A stretch of 49,572 bases of DNA from Candidatus Nanoarchaeia archaeon (GCA_028713535.1 JAQTOC010000001.1:1-49572); one strand, 5' to 3'; positions 1 to 8,745 are shown, counted from the stretch's first letter. Numbers and translations: made by a program. The notes: generated by a model from the sequence alone, not told the origin.

Positions 1-759
1 TTTGGAGATTTTGTCAAGATTAAAACAAGATCTTATGTAAAGAGTGATTTGGTCAGAAGCAACAATTATAAAACAGGAAATGCTATTACATTTATAACCC
101 CGGACCAGGAAAGAACATTTGTGGTTTATTCTGGGGCATCAATTGACCTTAAGAGAAGAGACATCAATCTAGATGATGTCAAGGAAAGCAGGATTTTGCA
201 CACAGAAGGTTATCAGATTGAAAATAGCGTATTCAAGGATTCTATGATTTATGCAATGGATTTTGCAAAGAAAAACAATGTTCTTGTTTCAATGGATGTT
301 TCTGACACAGGAGTTATCTCAAGAAACAAAGAGGAAATGCTAAGAGTAATAAAAACTTATGTTAATGTTATTTTTGCAAACGAAGATGAAGCAAGAACCT
401 TGACTGGAAAAGAAAAAGAGGATGCATTAACTGAACTTGGAAACTGGTGCGAGGTTGCGGTTATTAAACTTGGAAAAGAAGGTTCATTGGTAAGATACAG
501 AGGAAAAAATTACAAAATAGAAGGATTTAAAGTCAATTCTATTGACTCGACAGGAGCAGGGGATATGTATGCTGCAGGATTTTTGTATGGGTTAAGCAGG
601 GGCTATGAGACTGAGATATGCGGTTATCTTGGAAGTTATTTTGCTGCGAAAGTTGTTGAAAAATTAGGAGCAAGGCTTGAATTCATTGACAGTGAGGATG
701 TTTACAAGGTTCTTAACAGGGAAGTTATTAATTCAGAAAAGATTATAAAATCATATTAA
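1..759 (+). CDS. PfkB-family carbohydrate/nucleoside kinase (5' partial)
   Basis: ATP-dependent kinase of the ribokinase/adenosine kinase (PfkB) family. The frame is open from base 1, so the gene starts before the window and the N-terminal part is missing. The C-terminal family signature DSTGAGD is visible at about 544-564; its last Asp is the catalytic base in this family. The NEDEARTLTG segment near 379-408 is also typical. It ends 19 bases before ahcY on the same strand, so the two are probably co-transcribed. Because AhcY releases adenosine, adenosine or another nucleoside is a reasonable substrate guess, but PfkB substrates cannot be read from these motifs alone. Family assignment is strong; substrate is inference. 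Confidence 0.88.
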   Translation, partial: FGDFVKIKTRSYVKSDLVRSNNYKTGNAITFITPDQERTFVVYSGASIDLKRRDINLDDVKESRILHTEGYQIENSVFKDSMIYAMDFAKKNNVLVSMDVSDTGVISRNKEEMLRVIKTYVNVIFANEDEARTLTGKEKEDALTELGNWCEVAVIKLGKEGSLVRYRGKNYKIEGFKVNSIDSTGAGDMYAAGFLYGLSRGYETEICGYLGSYFAAKVVEKLGARLEFIDSEDVYKVLNREVINSEKIIKSY

Positions 760-778
760 ACAGGAATAATGGTATAAA

Positions 779-2041
779 ATGAACAAAGGAATTAATTATG
801 AGGTTAGGGATTTAAGCTTGGCTGAGCAAGGACTAAAAAATATGGAACTTGCTGAAGCAAACATGGGTTCTTTGTTAAAAATAAGAAAAAGATTTGAAAA
901 AGAAAAACCTTTCAAAGGAATAAAAATCGGATTGGCCTTGCATGTTACTAAGGAAACTGCCATTCTTGTCAGGACTTTAAGAGCTGGAGGGGCAGATGTT
1001 GCAATTACTGGATGCAATCCTTTGTCGACACAGGATGATGTTGCTGCAGCACTTGCAAAAGAAGGAATTAAGGTCTGGGCATACAAGGGAGAAACAAAGG
1101 AAGATTATTACAGATACTTGAATTATGTAATTAATTTCAGGCCAAACATAACAATCGATGATGGATGTGATTTGGTTACTGAGATTCACACAAAAAAACC
1201 TGAGCTAATAAAGGAAATCATTGGCGGGTGTGAGGAAACAACAACAGGAATTTTAAGATTAAGAGCTATGCAAAGAGAAAAAATATTAAGATATCCTGTA
1301 ATAGCTGTGAATGACAACAAAACAAAACATTTATTGGATAATTATTATGGAACTGGGCAGAGCACGGTTGATGGGATTATAAGGGCAACAAACATCTTGT
1401 TTGCCGGAAAAACAATTGTTGTTGTTGGTTATGGAGACTGCGGGAAAGGATTTGCATTGAGATGCAAAGGACTAGGAGCAAACGTAATTGTCACAGAGGT
1501 GGATCATTTCTGCGGGTTACAGGCATCTTATGATGGATTTAAGGTTATGAAGATGGAAGATGCCTGCAAGCTCGGAGACATATTTTGCACTTTAACAGGA
1601 GACATTCATGTTATCAGGACTGAACATATGAAAAAAATGAAAGACGGAGCGATACTTGCAAATAGCGGTCATTTTGATGTTGAGATTGATGTTAAGGGTC
1701 TGAGAAAGATTGCTTCCAAAAAAAGAATGATAAGGCCTTTCTTAGAAGAATACATTGTCAATGGAAAAAGAATTTATTTATGCGCTGAAGGCCGTTTAGT
1801 AAATCTTTCTTCTGCTGAAGGTCATCCTAGTGAGGTTATGGCTACAAGTTTCTGCGGACAGGCATTGGCTTGCGAATACTTAGTGAGAAACAAAGGAAAA
1901 TTAAAGAATGAAGTTATATTGCTTCCTGAAGCAATTGACAATAGGATTGCAGAGCTGCAGCTTGAGGCAATGAACATTAAGATTGATGAATTGACTGCTG
2001 AACAAAAAAGATATTTAAGCGGATGGAAAGAAGGAACTTAG
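779..2041 (+). CDS. ahcY: S-adenosyl-L-homocysteine hydrolase (adenosylhomocysteinase)
   Basis: Cytosolic NAD-dependent enzyme that splits S-adenosylhomocysteine into homocysteine and adenosine, removing the product inhibitor of SAM-dependent methyltransferases. The 420 residues match the archaeal family length. Visible motifs: DDGCDLVTEIH (about 127), EETTTGI (about 152), a NDNKTKHLLDNYYG stretch (about 178) carrying the family Lys and Asp, the Rossmann glycine motif GYGDCGKG (about 217), and HPSEVMATSF (about 348) near the C-terminus. It starts at ATG 779, just downstream of the PfkB kinase gene, suggesting a small SAM-recycling operon. Its TAG stop interlocks with the stop of the opposing OB-fold gene in a 4-base overlap (TTAG). 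Confidence 0.96.
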   Translation: MNKGINYEVRDLSLAEQGLKNMELAEANMGSLLKIRKRFEKEKPFKGIKIGLALHVTKETAILVRTLRAGGADVAITGCNPLSTQDDVAAALAKEGIKVWAYKGETKEDYYRYLNYVINFRPNITIDDGCDLVTEIHTKKPELIKEIIGGCEETTTGILRLRAMQREKILRYPVIAVNDNKTKHLLDNYYGTGQSTVDGIIRATNILFAGKTIVVVGYGDCGKGFALRCKGLGANVIVTEVDHFCGLQASYDGFKVMKMEDACKLGDIFCTLTGDIHVIRTEHMKKMKDGAILANSGHFDVEIDVKGLRKIASKKRMIRPFLEEYIVNGKRIYLCAEGRLVNLSSAEGHPSEVMATSFCGQALACEYLVRNKGKLKNEVILLPEAIDNRIAELQLEAMNIKIDELTAEQKRYLSGWKEGT

Positions 2042-2385
2042 AATCTTTTTATTTTTAATGCTTCTAATTGAATCTGATCATAGTTATCTTTTACAATTCC
2101 TTCCACTTCTATTGTTTCCTGCTTTAGGAATTTATATTTGGGCTGAAACGCAACCACCGTAATGTTTCCGGTTAAGTCTTCAAGGTTAATTATTGAGACT
2201 GTGTCTTTGTTTGTCACTCTTTTTATTACTCCTTTTACTTTTATCTTGTTTTCCAGTTTTGAAGAATTAATGGAGGAAATGTCTGAGTTTCTTAAGGAGA
2301 TACTCTCTGAGATTATCAATAACAAAAACAATCCAAGGATTGAGCAGACTAATGATAGTTTTATTATTTTTGATTCGTCAAGCAT
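2038..2385 (-). CDS. Membrane-anchored OB-fold protein
   Basis: A 115-residue protein with one hydrophobic segment near residues 10-26, followed by a soluble domain from about residue 45 to the end. The soluble part has the alternating beta pattern and the IKVKGVIKRV start and IEVEGIVKDN repeat of an OB-fold of the nucleic-acid-binding tRNA-anti type. It probably sits at the membrane with the OB domain on one side. Substrate and role are unknown. It converges on ahcY with interlocked stops. Small OB-fold proteins with an N-terminal membrane helix occur in archaea, but I cannot name a characterised member. Confidence 0.7.
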   Translation of the reverse strand: MLDESKIIKLSLVCSILGLFLLLIISESISLRNSDISSINSSKLENKIKVKGVIKRVTNKDTVSIINLEDLTGNITVVAFQPKYKFLKQETIEVEGIVKDNYDQIQLEALKIKRF

Positions 2386-2504
2386 AATTATTTTTTGTTT
2401 TGGGGTTTTATATAAACAAATAAAAGTTTTACGGAAAATATTTATTGTTATTCGGAAATGGACATAAAAAAACCCCTGTAGATGGATATATATACTATAC
2501 TTAT

Positions 2505-2535
2505 AAAAAGAGGAGTAATCTTAGGGAATTACTCC
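2505..2535 (-). terminator. Hairpin plus T-tract terminator for the unknown gene 2581-3123
   Basis: Read on the minus strand, an 8-bp perfect stem (GGAGTAAT paired with ATTACTCC, 2535-2528 with 2519-2512, 8-nt loop) is followed directly by TCTTTTTATAAG. It lies 45 bases after the stop of the minus-strand gene ending at 2581. A stem followed by a T-run looks like a bacterial intrinsic terminator; archaeal terminators often need only the T-run. Confidence 0.6.
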
Positions 2536-2580
2536 AAAGAGAGGATAGAAAAGCAGGTATATCTCTTTTGAGAATTATTG

Positions 2581-3123
2581 TCATTCTGTGGGCTGCTCAT
2601 CCTCCAACATTTTTTTACGTACAGCCCATTCGTCTTTTTTAAATTTCTCAAAGATTGGAACAGCAATTTTCATAAAATCTTTAAGAGGCATGGGGCTGAG
2701 ATTCCATTCCAGTATATTGCTGTGTCGGCTCCAGCCAATGGGTTTGATGGCGGTTGGACTGATTATTTCACAGTGATTCTGGAAAAGGGGGTTTTTTTGC
2801 AGATCTGTTGCTTTTTTATTGGTAAGATATACGTGTCCTTTTGAGGGGGTGATATGTATGGATATCATAGTTTTATCTGCGTTTTTGATTTTCGCTGCTT
2901 TTAGTCCTTCTTTAAGTTCTTGCCGCAATCTAAATCTAAGCGCATCTTTTCTGTGAAGCAGTCCTGATAGGTTATTGTTAATCAACTGGGATAGCAAATC
3001 CATGAAATCCTTAGCAAGCTTTTCACACACGAAACTGCAAAAAAAATACCTAAGCATCGTTTCAAGAGGCATCCTTTCTTCATAAAACGTTTGGACGATT
3101 CTATTGGCGTAATAATCTGTCAT
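2581..3123 (-). CDS. Hypothetical protein, 180 aa, unrecognised
   Basis: I do not recognise this protein. The start is taken at ATG 3123 because GGAGGT lies at 3133-3128, four bases upstream, a stronger signal than for most genes here; a longer frame to 3174 opens with TTG and lacks a comparable site. The 180 residues have an N-terminal helical part with three Cys/aromatic residues around FFCSFVC, a basic middle region, and a C-terminal half with Trp and Pro. No signal peptide or membrane helix is clear. The gene stands alone between ahcY/OB-fold and tyrS, has its own hairpin terminator, and is preceded by a 21-codon ORF whose stop overlaps its SD. This arrangement could indicate an acquired cassette. 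Confidence 0.65.
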   Translation of the reverse strand: MTDYYANRIVQTFYEERMPLETMLRYFFCSFVCEKLAKDFMDLLSQLINNNLSGLLHRKDALRFRLRQELKEGLKAAKIKNADKTMISIHITPSKGHVYLTNKKATDLQKNPLFQNHCEIISPTAIKPIGWSRHSNILEWNLSPMPLKDFMKIAVPIFEKFKKDEWAVRKKMLEDEQPTE

Positions 3124-3125
3124 AT

Positions 3126-3191
3126 TTACCTCCATTTTTTGTTTAAGATTGATTCTTCTAGTTTTTCCAGCCAAATCTCCCTAGAATTCAT
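3126..3191 (-). CDS. Possible 21-aa upstream ORF (leader peptide)
   Basis: ATG at 3191 opens a 21-codon frame (begins MNSREIWLEK, ends LNKKWR) that stops with TAA at 3128-3126. The stop overlaps the GGAGGTAA Shine-Dalgarno region of the next gene, whose ATG starts two bases after it. The peptide is amphipathic and charged. The geometry would allow translational coupling. It may equally be a chance ORF, as its length gives little statistical support. Confidence 0.35.
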   Translation of the reverse strand: MNSREIWLEKLEESILNKKWR

Positions 3192-3288
3192 AGAAGCAAC
3201 TATTGCCTCTTTTTTGATATTGGCCAGAAAAAAAGCCTATGTGAAATTTACAGTTTTTTGATATTATCTTAATTTAAAAACCTTCCGA

Positions 3289-3300
3289 TATATTTATATT
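3289..3300 (+). promoter_or_regulatory. TATA-like box of the tyrS operon
   Basis: The segment TATATTTATATT is centred about 27 bases before ATG 3323, the position expected for an archaeal TATA box driving a leaderless transcript. No SD precedes the start codon, which agrees with this. Confidence 0.5.
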
Positions 3301-3322
3301 ATTCTTTGTTTGATTTATTGGC

Positions 3323-4336
3323 ATGGACATTGATAAAAGGATGGAATTAGTCAAGAGAAACACACAGGAAATAATAACTGAGAGTGAACTTAAGGAGCTG
3401 TTAAAGAAGAAAAAGAATCCAAGTGTTTACTTAGGAACTGCTATTACTGGAAGACCACATGTCGGTTATTTTGTATGGGTCTTGAAACTTGCTGATTTTC
3501 TAAAGGCAGGATTCAAGGTTAAACTATTATTAGCGGATATGCATGGAGCATTAGATAACACTCCTTGGGATACATTAGAAAAAAGATATAATTATTATTC
3601 AAGATTAATCCCTTTGATGTTTGAGTCTATTGATGTTGATATCAAGAATTTTGAAATTGTAAAAGGATCTGATTTTCAGTTAAAAAAGGACTATATGTTT
3701 GATGTTTTAAAAGTTTCAACCTTTGCTTCAATCAATGACTGCAAGAGAGCTGCATCTGAAGTAGTCAAGTTTGGGGACAATCCAAAACTGTCTGGATTGA
3801 TTTACCCGATAATGCAGATGCTAGATGAACAGTATTTAGATGTTGATATACAGTATGGCGGGATTGACCAGAGAAAAATCCTGATGTTTGCAAGGGAAAA
3901 CCACATTAAGGTTGGTTATAAACCAAGAATCGAGATTATGACTCCTTTAATTCCCGGATTAGTTGGAAAAAAGATGAGCTCATCTGATCCAAAGTCAAAG
4001 ATTGATTTACTTGATGCAGAAGAAGAGGTACTGAATAAAATAAAAAATGCTGACTGCGTAAGCGGAGACATTGACAATGGACTGCTCGCTTTTCTAAAGC
4101 ATGTTGTTATGATAATCAAGAAAGACAGAAACGAGGAATTTATTGTTGAAAGAGACAAGAAATACGGTGGAGACTTAAGCTATAAAGAATACAAGGATAT
4201 TGAGAATGACTTCAAGAACAGAAAGTTACATCCTTTAGACCTGAAAAATGCTGTTGCAAGGGAAATAAGTTTACTTCTTAAGCCAATGAAAAAACACAGG
4301 GAAAGCCTTTTAAAGTTGGTTAAAGAGGCTTATTAG
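3323..4336 (+). CDS. tyrS: Tyrosyl-tRNA synthetase
   Basis: Class I aminoacyl-tRNA synthetase that charges tRNA-Tyr in the cytosol. The 337 residues are close to the archaeal/eukaryotic type without the bacterial S4 domain. The HIGH-like motif is GRPHVGY (about 43), KMSSS is at about 217, and the tyrosine-binding helix YPIMQMLDEQYLDVD matches the M. jannaschii enzyme (Tyr, Gln and Asp retained), as does GGIDQRK after it. C-terminal GGDLSYKEY and LHPLDLKNAVA are also typical. It leads an operon with pan (2-base gap), a ureohydrolase and thpR, and has a TATA box at leaderless distance. Confidence 0.96.
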   Translation: MDIDKRMELVKRNTQEIITESELKELLKKKKNPSVYLGTAITGRPHVGYFVWVLKLADFLKAGFKVKLLLADMHGALDNTPWDTLEKRYNYYSRLIPLMFESIDVDIKNFEIVKGSDFQLKKDYMFDVLKVSTFASINDCKRAASEVVKFGDNPKLSGLIYPIMQMLDEQYLDVDIQYGGIDQRKILMFARENHIKVGYKPRIEIMTPLIPGLVGKKMSSSDPKSKIDLLDAEEEVLNKIKNADCVSGDIDNGLLAFLKHVVMIIKKDRNEEFIVERDKKYGGDLSYKEYKDIENDFKNRKLHPLDLKNAVAREISLLLKPMKKHRESLLKLVKEAY

Positions 4337-4337
4337 C

Positions 4338-5471
4338 ATGAAATCTGCAAGCAAGGATGAAGACAAACTTGGAGAACTAAATCTTGGAGAGGGGTTTGAT
4401 ACAGAGAGTGAAAACCGGGTTTTAAGAGCCACTGTTTCTTATTTAAGGGAAGAAGTTAACAAGTTTAAGAGAAGGCCACTTGTTGTTTGCGATATCAAAA
4501 AGATGATTGATGATAAGGCAATAATAAGACTGCCAAACGGGAACTTTTTTTTGGTGGATGTTATTGGAACACTTAAGGGAAAATTAAGCTCTGGAGACAG
4601 TGTTGTTGTAGAGCAGAGAAGCTTGACTGTTATTGATAAATTAAATGAGAAAGACAAGAACTTTGGAGTTGAGGATTTTGTCATAATTGAAAAACCAAAA
4701 ATAAAATGGGATGAAATCGGGGGGCTTAAGGATCAGATAAGGGATTTGCATGAAGTAATAGAGCTTCCCTTGAAGAATCCTGAGCTTTTCAGGGAAGTTG
4801 GAATTATACCACCAAAAGGGGTTTTGCTTTATGGCCCTAGCGGCACTGGTAAGACATTACTTGCAAAGGCGATTGCTGCATCAACAAATGCTACGTTCAT
4901 TGAGTTTGTTGCTTCGGAATTAAACCAGAAGTTTATTGGTGATGGAGCAAAATTAGTCAAGGAAATATTTCAGTTAGCAAGAGAAAAAGCACCATCTATT
5001 ATTTTCATTGATGAGCTAGATGCAATTGCTGCACAGAGAATTGATATAGGAACATCTGGCGAGAGAGAGGTTCAAAGGACTTTTATGCAGCTGCTTGCTG
5101 AAATTGACGGATTTAATAATCTGGAAAATGTAAAAATTTTGGGGGCGACAAACAGGGTGGATATTTTAGATGAGGCTGTTTTAAGGCCTGGAAGGTTTGA
5201 CAGATTAATTGAGGTGGACATGCCCAATCTGGAAGAGCGAAGGGAAATATTCAAGGTTCATACAAAGAACATGAACAAGGAAAAGATTGATTTTGACTTA
5301 CTGGCTGAGAAAGCTGGAGAATTAAGCGGAGCGGAAATACATGCAATATGCACTGAAGCCGGCTATTTTGCAATAAGAGACAACAGAAAGAAAGTAAGCC
5401 AGGCGGACTTTATACTTGCAATCGAGAAGATAAGGAACTTTGAAGAAGAAGACCTTAAAATGTTTGGATGA
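4338..5471 (+). CDS. pan: Proteasome-activating nucleotidase (PAN-type AAA ATPase)
   Basis: Hexameric AAA+ unfoldase that feeds proteins to the 20S proteasome. Layout: short N-terminal coiled coil (about 22-50), OB-like domain (50-115), AAA domain from about 120. Walker A reads GPSGTGKT (about 166; family consensus has GPPGTGKT), Walker B IIFIDELDA (about 221), and the arginine-finger region RPGRFDR (about 283). The C-terminus ends in M-F-G, an aromatic variant of the HbYX tail that docks into the proteasome; whether Phe works here is an inference. It sits between tyrS and a ureohydrolase, overlapping the latter by 4 bases. At 377 residues it is slightly shorter than typical PAN. Confidence 0.92.
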   Translation: MKSASKDEDKLGELNLGEGFDTESENRVLRATVSYLREEVNKFKRRPLVVCDIKKMIDDKAIIRLPNGNFFLVDVIGTLKGKLSSGDSVVVEQRSLTVIDKLNEKDKNFGVEDFVIIEKPKIKWDEIGGLKDQIRDLHEVIELPLKNPELFREVGIIPPKGVLLYGPSGTGKTLLAKAIAASTNATFIEFVASELNQKFIGDGAKLVKEIFQLAREKAPSIIFIDELDAIAAQRIDIGTSGEREVQRTFMQLLAEIDGFNNLENVKILGATNRVDILDEAVLRPGRFDRLIEVDMPNLEERREIFKVHTKNMNKEKIDFDLLAEKAGELSGAEIHAICTEAGYFAIRDNRKKVSQADFILAIEKIRNFEEEDLKMFG

Positions 5472-6205
5472 TGAAATTTTATAAAATAGATTCTAGTCAG
5501 GGAAGCCTTGGAAAAAACAACGGATGCGAGAAAGCACCAGACTTAATTTTAGACGGAGTTAATTTTGTTAAGATAAATGTTGTCAAGAATAATCTTGAAG
5601 AAACAAATGATAATATCTTTAATGAAGTTGATGAAGGATTTATTGTTGGGGGGGATCATTCTATTACGTATTCATGTTTCAGGAAGTTAGCAAGGAAATA
5701 CAAAAATCCAGGATTAGTTATTTTTGATGCACATCCTGACTGCGTCAACGATTTTAGGCCGCCTTGCCATGAAGACTTTGTGAATGTTTTAGTTAATGAT
5801 AAAATTGTTAAGAAGGAGAATGTTATTTTAATTGGCATCCGCGACATTGACCCAATTGAAATGAGGTTTTTGCAGGAGAATAAAATATTATTCTTTGATG
5901 ACAAGAAATTATTTAATGATATTGAAGAGGTCTGTGATGTTATAATGGAAAACTCAAGAAGGTTTGATGCTCTTTACTTAAGCATTGACATTGATGTTTT
6001 AGACCCCGCCTTTGCTCCTGGAACAGGTAATTTAAGCCCGGGAGGGTTGTCAAGCAAGGAATTATTTTATTTTTTAAGAAGACTAAGGTTATTAAAGAAT
6101 CTCAAGATGATTGATTTGGTTGAAGTCAATCCTGACAAGGACATAAATGGGATTACTGTTGGGGTTGCTAAACAGATTGTCAAAGAGTTAACTTTAAAAG
6201 TTTAG
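5468..6205 (+). CDS. Ureohydrolase (arginase/agmatinase/formiminoglutamase family)
   Basis: Binuclear manganese hydrolase of guanidino compounds. The metal-binding motifs are present: GGDHS (about 61-65), DAHPD (about 87-91) and SIDIDVLDP (about 172-180), the last followed by the family loop APGTGNLSPGGLS. At 245 residues it is shorter than characterised arginases and agmatinases (about 300), mainly at the N-terminus. The start ATG 5468 overlaps the pan stop by 4 bases; a second ATG follows immediately. Agmatinase in polyamine synthesis would be the usual archaeal role, but arginase or another guanidine hydrolase cannot be excluded from sequence alone. Confidence 0.88.
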   Translation: MMKFYKIDSSQGSLGKNNGCEKAPDLILDGVNFVKINVVKNNLEETNDNIFNEVDEGFIVGGDHSITYSCFRKLARKYKNPGLVIFDAHPDCVNDFRPPCHEDFVNVLVNDKIVKKENVILIGIRDIDPIEMRFLQENKILFFDDKKLFNDIEEVCDVIMENSRRFDALYLSIDIDVLDPAFAPGTGNLSPGGLSSKELFYFLRRLRLLKNLKMIDLVEVNPDKDINGITVGVAKQIVKELTLKV

Positions 6206-6221
6206 GTTTTATTTTATTCTT

Positions 6222-6755
6222 ATGAGAGTTTTTGTTGCTGTTGAAATCCCTGAAGAAATCAAAAAACAGATTTATGACTTGCAGGGAGAAGTTTCTTCTA
6301 GGGAAGCAAAGGTAAGATGGGTTGCAAAGAAAAACCTTCATTTAACTTTGGTATTCTTGGGGGAATTGCCTGAGAAAAAAGTTGAAGAGATTAAAGAATT
6401 ATTAAAAAGCATTAAACATAAATCGTTTAAGGTTTCTGTGAATGAGATTGGTTTTTTTCCTGACAAACAAAAACCTCGGGTTGTCTGGATTGGTTTAGAA
6501 CCTGAGAAAGATATATTAGACTTACAAAGCAAGGTTGACGGGGAATTGTTAAGCTATTCGATGGACAAGGACCAAAAATTCAAAGCCCATGTTACAATCG
6601 GCAGGATTAATGAAATCAAGGACAAGGATAAATTCTTTGATAAAATGAATGTTAAGATCAAAGGAGAGTTTATTGTTAATGAATTCTTGCTCATTTCAAG
6701 TGTTTTGAGCAAGGACGGACCAAAGTATAGGGTTTTGGAGAGATATTCACTTTAG
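6222..6755 (+). CDS. thpR: RNA 2',3'-cyclic phosphodiesterase (2'-5' RNA ligase family)
   Basis: Member of the 2H phosphoesterase superfamily, which opens 2',3'-cyclic phosphates on RNA ends. The two catalytic HxTx motifs are HLTL at about residue 40 and HVTI at about 123, correctly spaced for the bilobal fold. Length (177) is standard, and the RVFVAVEIP start is typical. It is the last gene of the tyrS operon, 16 bases after the ureohydrolase. Its 3' end overlaps the opposing hef gene by 9 bases. Confidence 0.94.
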   Translation: MRVFVAVEIPEEIKKQIYDLQGEVSSREAKVRWVAKKNLHLTLVFLGELPEKKVEEIKELLKSIKHKSFKVSVNEIGFFPDKQKPRVVWIGLEPEKDILDLQSKVDGELLSYSMDKDQKFKAHVTIGRINEIKDKDKFFDKMNVKIKGEFIVNEFLLISSVLSKDGPKYRVLERYSL

Positions 6756-8723
6756 TTTCTTCTGTAGCTCTTTTTCTTTTTTGTCTTTTCTTAAAGCTAT
6801 ATTCTTAATTAAAGAAGCTGTTTCTTTTGCGTCCTTGGTGTAGATTATTGGAATGTTAAAATCAACAGCGATAGAAGACAAAGCTCCTTGGATAGCATTC
6901 TTATGGACGTTTCTCACTTCATAGATATTTTCTGTTCCTTCTATAATCAAGATTGGCTTTTCAAAAGATTCTCTAAGCTTTATCATCTGTCCCATTAATC
7001 TCTGGTCTACCAATGAATCAACAAAATCCTTAACTGTTTTTCTCTCTATCCCTATTTTATCTGAGATGATATAATCCCCTGCTTTAAGTTCTTTTAACTG
7101 GACTTCTGCTTTTTCCTCTATGAGGTTTTTTAGAACTGGAGAGTTTTTTTCTCGATGGTCTGCGACTATAACAAACTCTTTTTTTACAAATGTAGTCAGA
7201 GGAATCTGGGATTTTAGTTTTATTTTATCTTTTAATTCATTTAAGGTCTTGTACATTCTTTTTTCCTTGTTAAAAGAGGACCAATGATAAGCTTCATCGC
7301 TTGTTCCTGTGGTTATTAGAATAATTACTTTTCCTGCTTCTAAACGTGCGGTTCTTCCACGCCTTTGAATAGAACGAATTGCAGAGGCAACAGGCTCGTA
7401 AAAAATAACTAGGTCAACTTGAGGAATATCAAGACCTTCTTCACCTATTGAAGTTGAAATTATAATATTGTATTTCAGGTTTGAAAAATCATCAAGCAAT
7501 TGAATTTGTTCTTTCTGGCTTAGACCGGTCCCTGATTTTTTTGTCTGGCCAACGAAAACTTTTGCAGAAACTCCATTTATTTTGTTTAATTCATTTTCCA
7601 ACAGCTTTGCAGAATTTCTGTAATGGTTAAATATTATTATCTTTGAATCTTTTTTTTCTTCTAATTGGGACAAAACAAGTTTTTTTATTTCATTTATTTT
7701 TGGGTGCTGAATTTCCTGTTCTAGCAACGATTTTGTTTTTATGTATGCAGACTTAAAGTTAACATCTTTTGCAAGATTCTTGTTTGCCTTTACTTTTGTA
7801 GACTTGTCCATCATGCTTTCAAAATAACTTTTAAGAGATTCAAGATTCTGGGTTTCTAATAACTCAAGAGCATGCTGAACTTTCATTAACTGGGCTGCAA
7901 GAGAAATTCCCTGCCATAACCTAAGCTCTTTTTCTCCTTGAGCTAGTTTTCCCTGGATTCTTCTTTGGATGTCCAACAACTGGGTTTTTGAAATATATTC
8001 CTGGTTCATTCCTATTAGACCAAGATTTTTTAATTTTTGGATTATGGATTTGTAGCAAAGTTCAATATATTCTTTTATTTTCTTGAATTCTTCTGGAAGA
8101 GCAACCTTAATCCAGGTTATGTTCATGTCCTGGACATAGGGTTTTACATCTGGATCTTCTCTATGTCTTAATTCAATTTCATCTATGAATAAGTTGTCGC
8201 AGATTTCTTTTATTTTTTTATTGTCTGAACCCGGAGATGCAGTCAAAGCCAAAATCCTTGGCATCTTTGCTTTTTTCATATACTGCTCTGCTACCCAAAC
8301 ATAATCGTAGTCCCCTGTTGCCCTGTGAGCTTCATCAAAAACAATCAAGGAGATATCTTCAAGAGTTATTTTTTCATTCATAATATCATTAGTCAAGCCC
8401 TGTGGAGTTGAAACAAGGATTGTTGAATCTTTCCAGAGTTCTTTTCTTTTTTCTGGAGGGATTAATCCGGTTAGAACTTCAACATGAACAATGTTTGTGG
8501 ATTCTTTTATTTCTTTTCCAATCTGCTCTGCCAAAGGTTTTGTCGGAGTTAATACTAATACTTTTGAATTTCTTATTAAATTTAATCGCTCAATTGCCAG
8601 CATAATTGCAATCTTGGTTTTACCTAAACCTGTTGGCAGTATAACTAAGGTGTTGCCTTTCTTGCAGGTTTCAATTATATTGTTCTGGTATTCCCTGGGC
8701 TCAAAGTTAGAAATAAGGTACAT
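6747..8723 (-). CDS. hef: Hef-type helicase/ERCC4 nuclease (XPF/FANCM family)
   Basis: Acts on stalled or branched replication forks. An SF2 helicase module with Walker A TGLGKT, DEAH box FDEAHR, TASPGS, and motif VI QRRGRTAR occupies the first ~480 residues, with a Hef-type helical insert. A nuclease domain follows with the XPF signature G-I-ERKTVKDFVDS. P. furiosus Hef (764 aa) ends with a tandem helix-hairpin-helix region; here the protein stops about 90 residues after the nuclease motif, so that region seems absent or very reduced. I prefer ATG 8723 (658 aa) over TTG 8741 (664 aa) because the TATA box at 8746-8753 lies 27 bases upstream. Confidence 0.9.
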   Translation of the reverse strand: MYLISNFEPREYQNNIIETCKKGNTLVILPTGLGKTKIAIMLAIERLNLIRNSKVLVLTPTKPLAEQIGKEIKESTNIVHVEVLTGLIPPEKRKELWKDSTILVSTPQGLTNDIMNEKITLEDISLIVFDEAHRATGDYDYVWVAEQYMKKAKMPRILALTASPGSDNKKIKEICDNLFIDEIELRHREDPDVKPYVQDMNITWIKVALPEEFKKIKEYIELCYKSIIQKLKNLGLIGMNQEYISKTQLLDIQRRIQGKLAQGEKELRLWQGISLAAQLMKVQHALELLETQNLESLKSYFESMMDKSTKVKANKNLAKDVNFKSAYIKTKSLLEQEIQHPKINEIKKLVLSQLEEKKDSKIIIFNHYRNSAKLLENELNKINGVSAKVFVGQTKKSGTGLSQKEQIQLLDDFSNLKYNIIISTSIGEEGLDIPQVDLVIFYEPVASAIRSIQRRGRTARLEAGKVIILITTGTSDEAYHWSSFNKEKRMYKTLNELKDKIKLKSQIPLTTFVKKEFVIVADHREKNSPVLKNLIEEKAEVQLKELKAGDYIISDKIGIERKTVKDFVDSLVDQRLMGQMIKLRESFEKPILIIEGTENIYEVRNVHKNAIQGALSSIAVDFNIPIIYTKDAKETASLIKNIALRKDKKEKELQKKLK

Positions 8724-8745
8724 AGTATTGTTTATTTTCAAAAGG

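Noticed and set aside
2162-2467. Plus-strand open frame of 101 codons opposite the OB-fold gene
   Set aside because: The minus-strand frame has a coherent membrane segment plus OB-like domain and interlocked stop with ahcY; the plus-strand one has no such features.
2500-2570. Possible small structured RNA with two stems downstream of a TATA-like stretch
   Set aside because: The first stem plus T-run is better explained as the terminator of the minus-strand gene; the second stem (AAAGAGA/TCTCTTT) is short with a 19-base loop.
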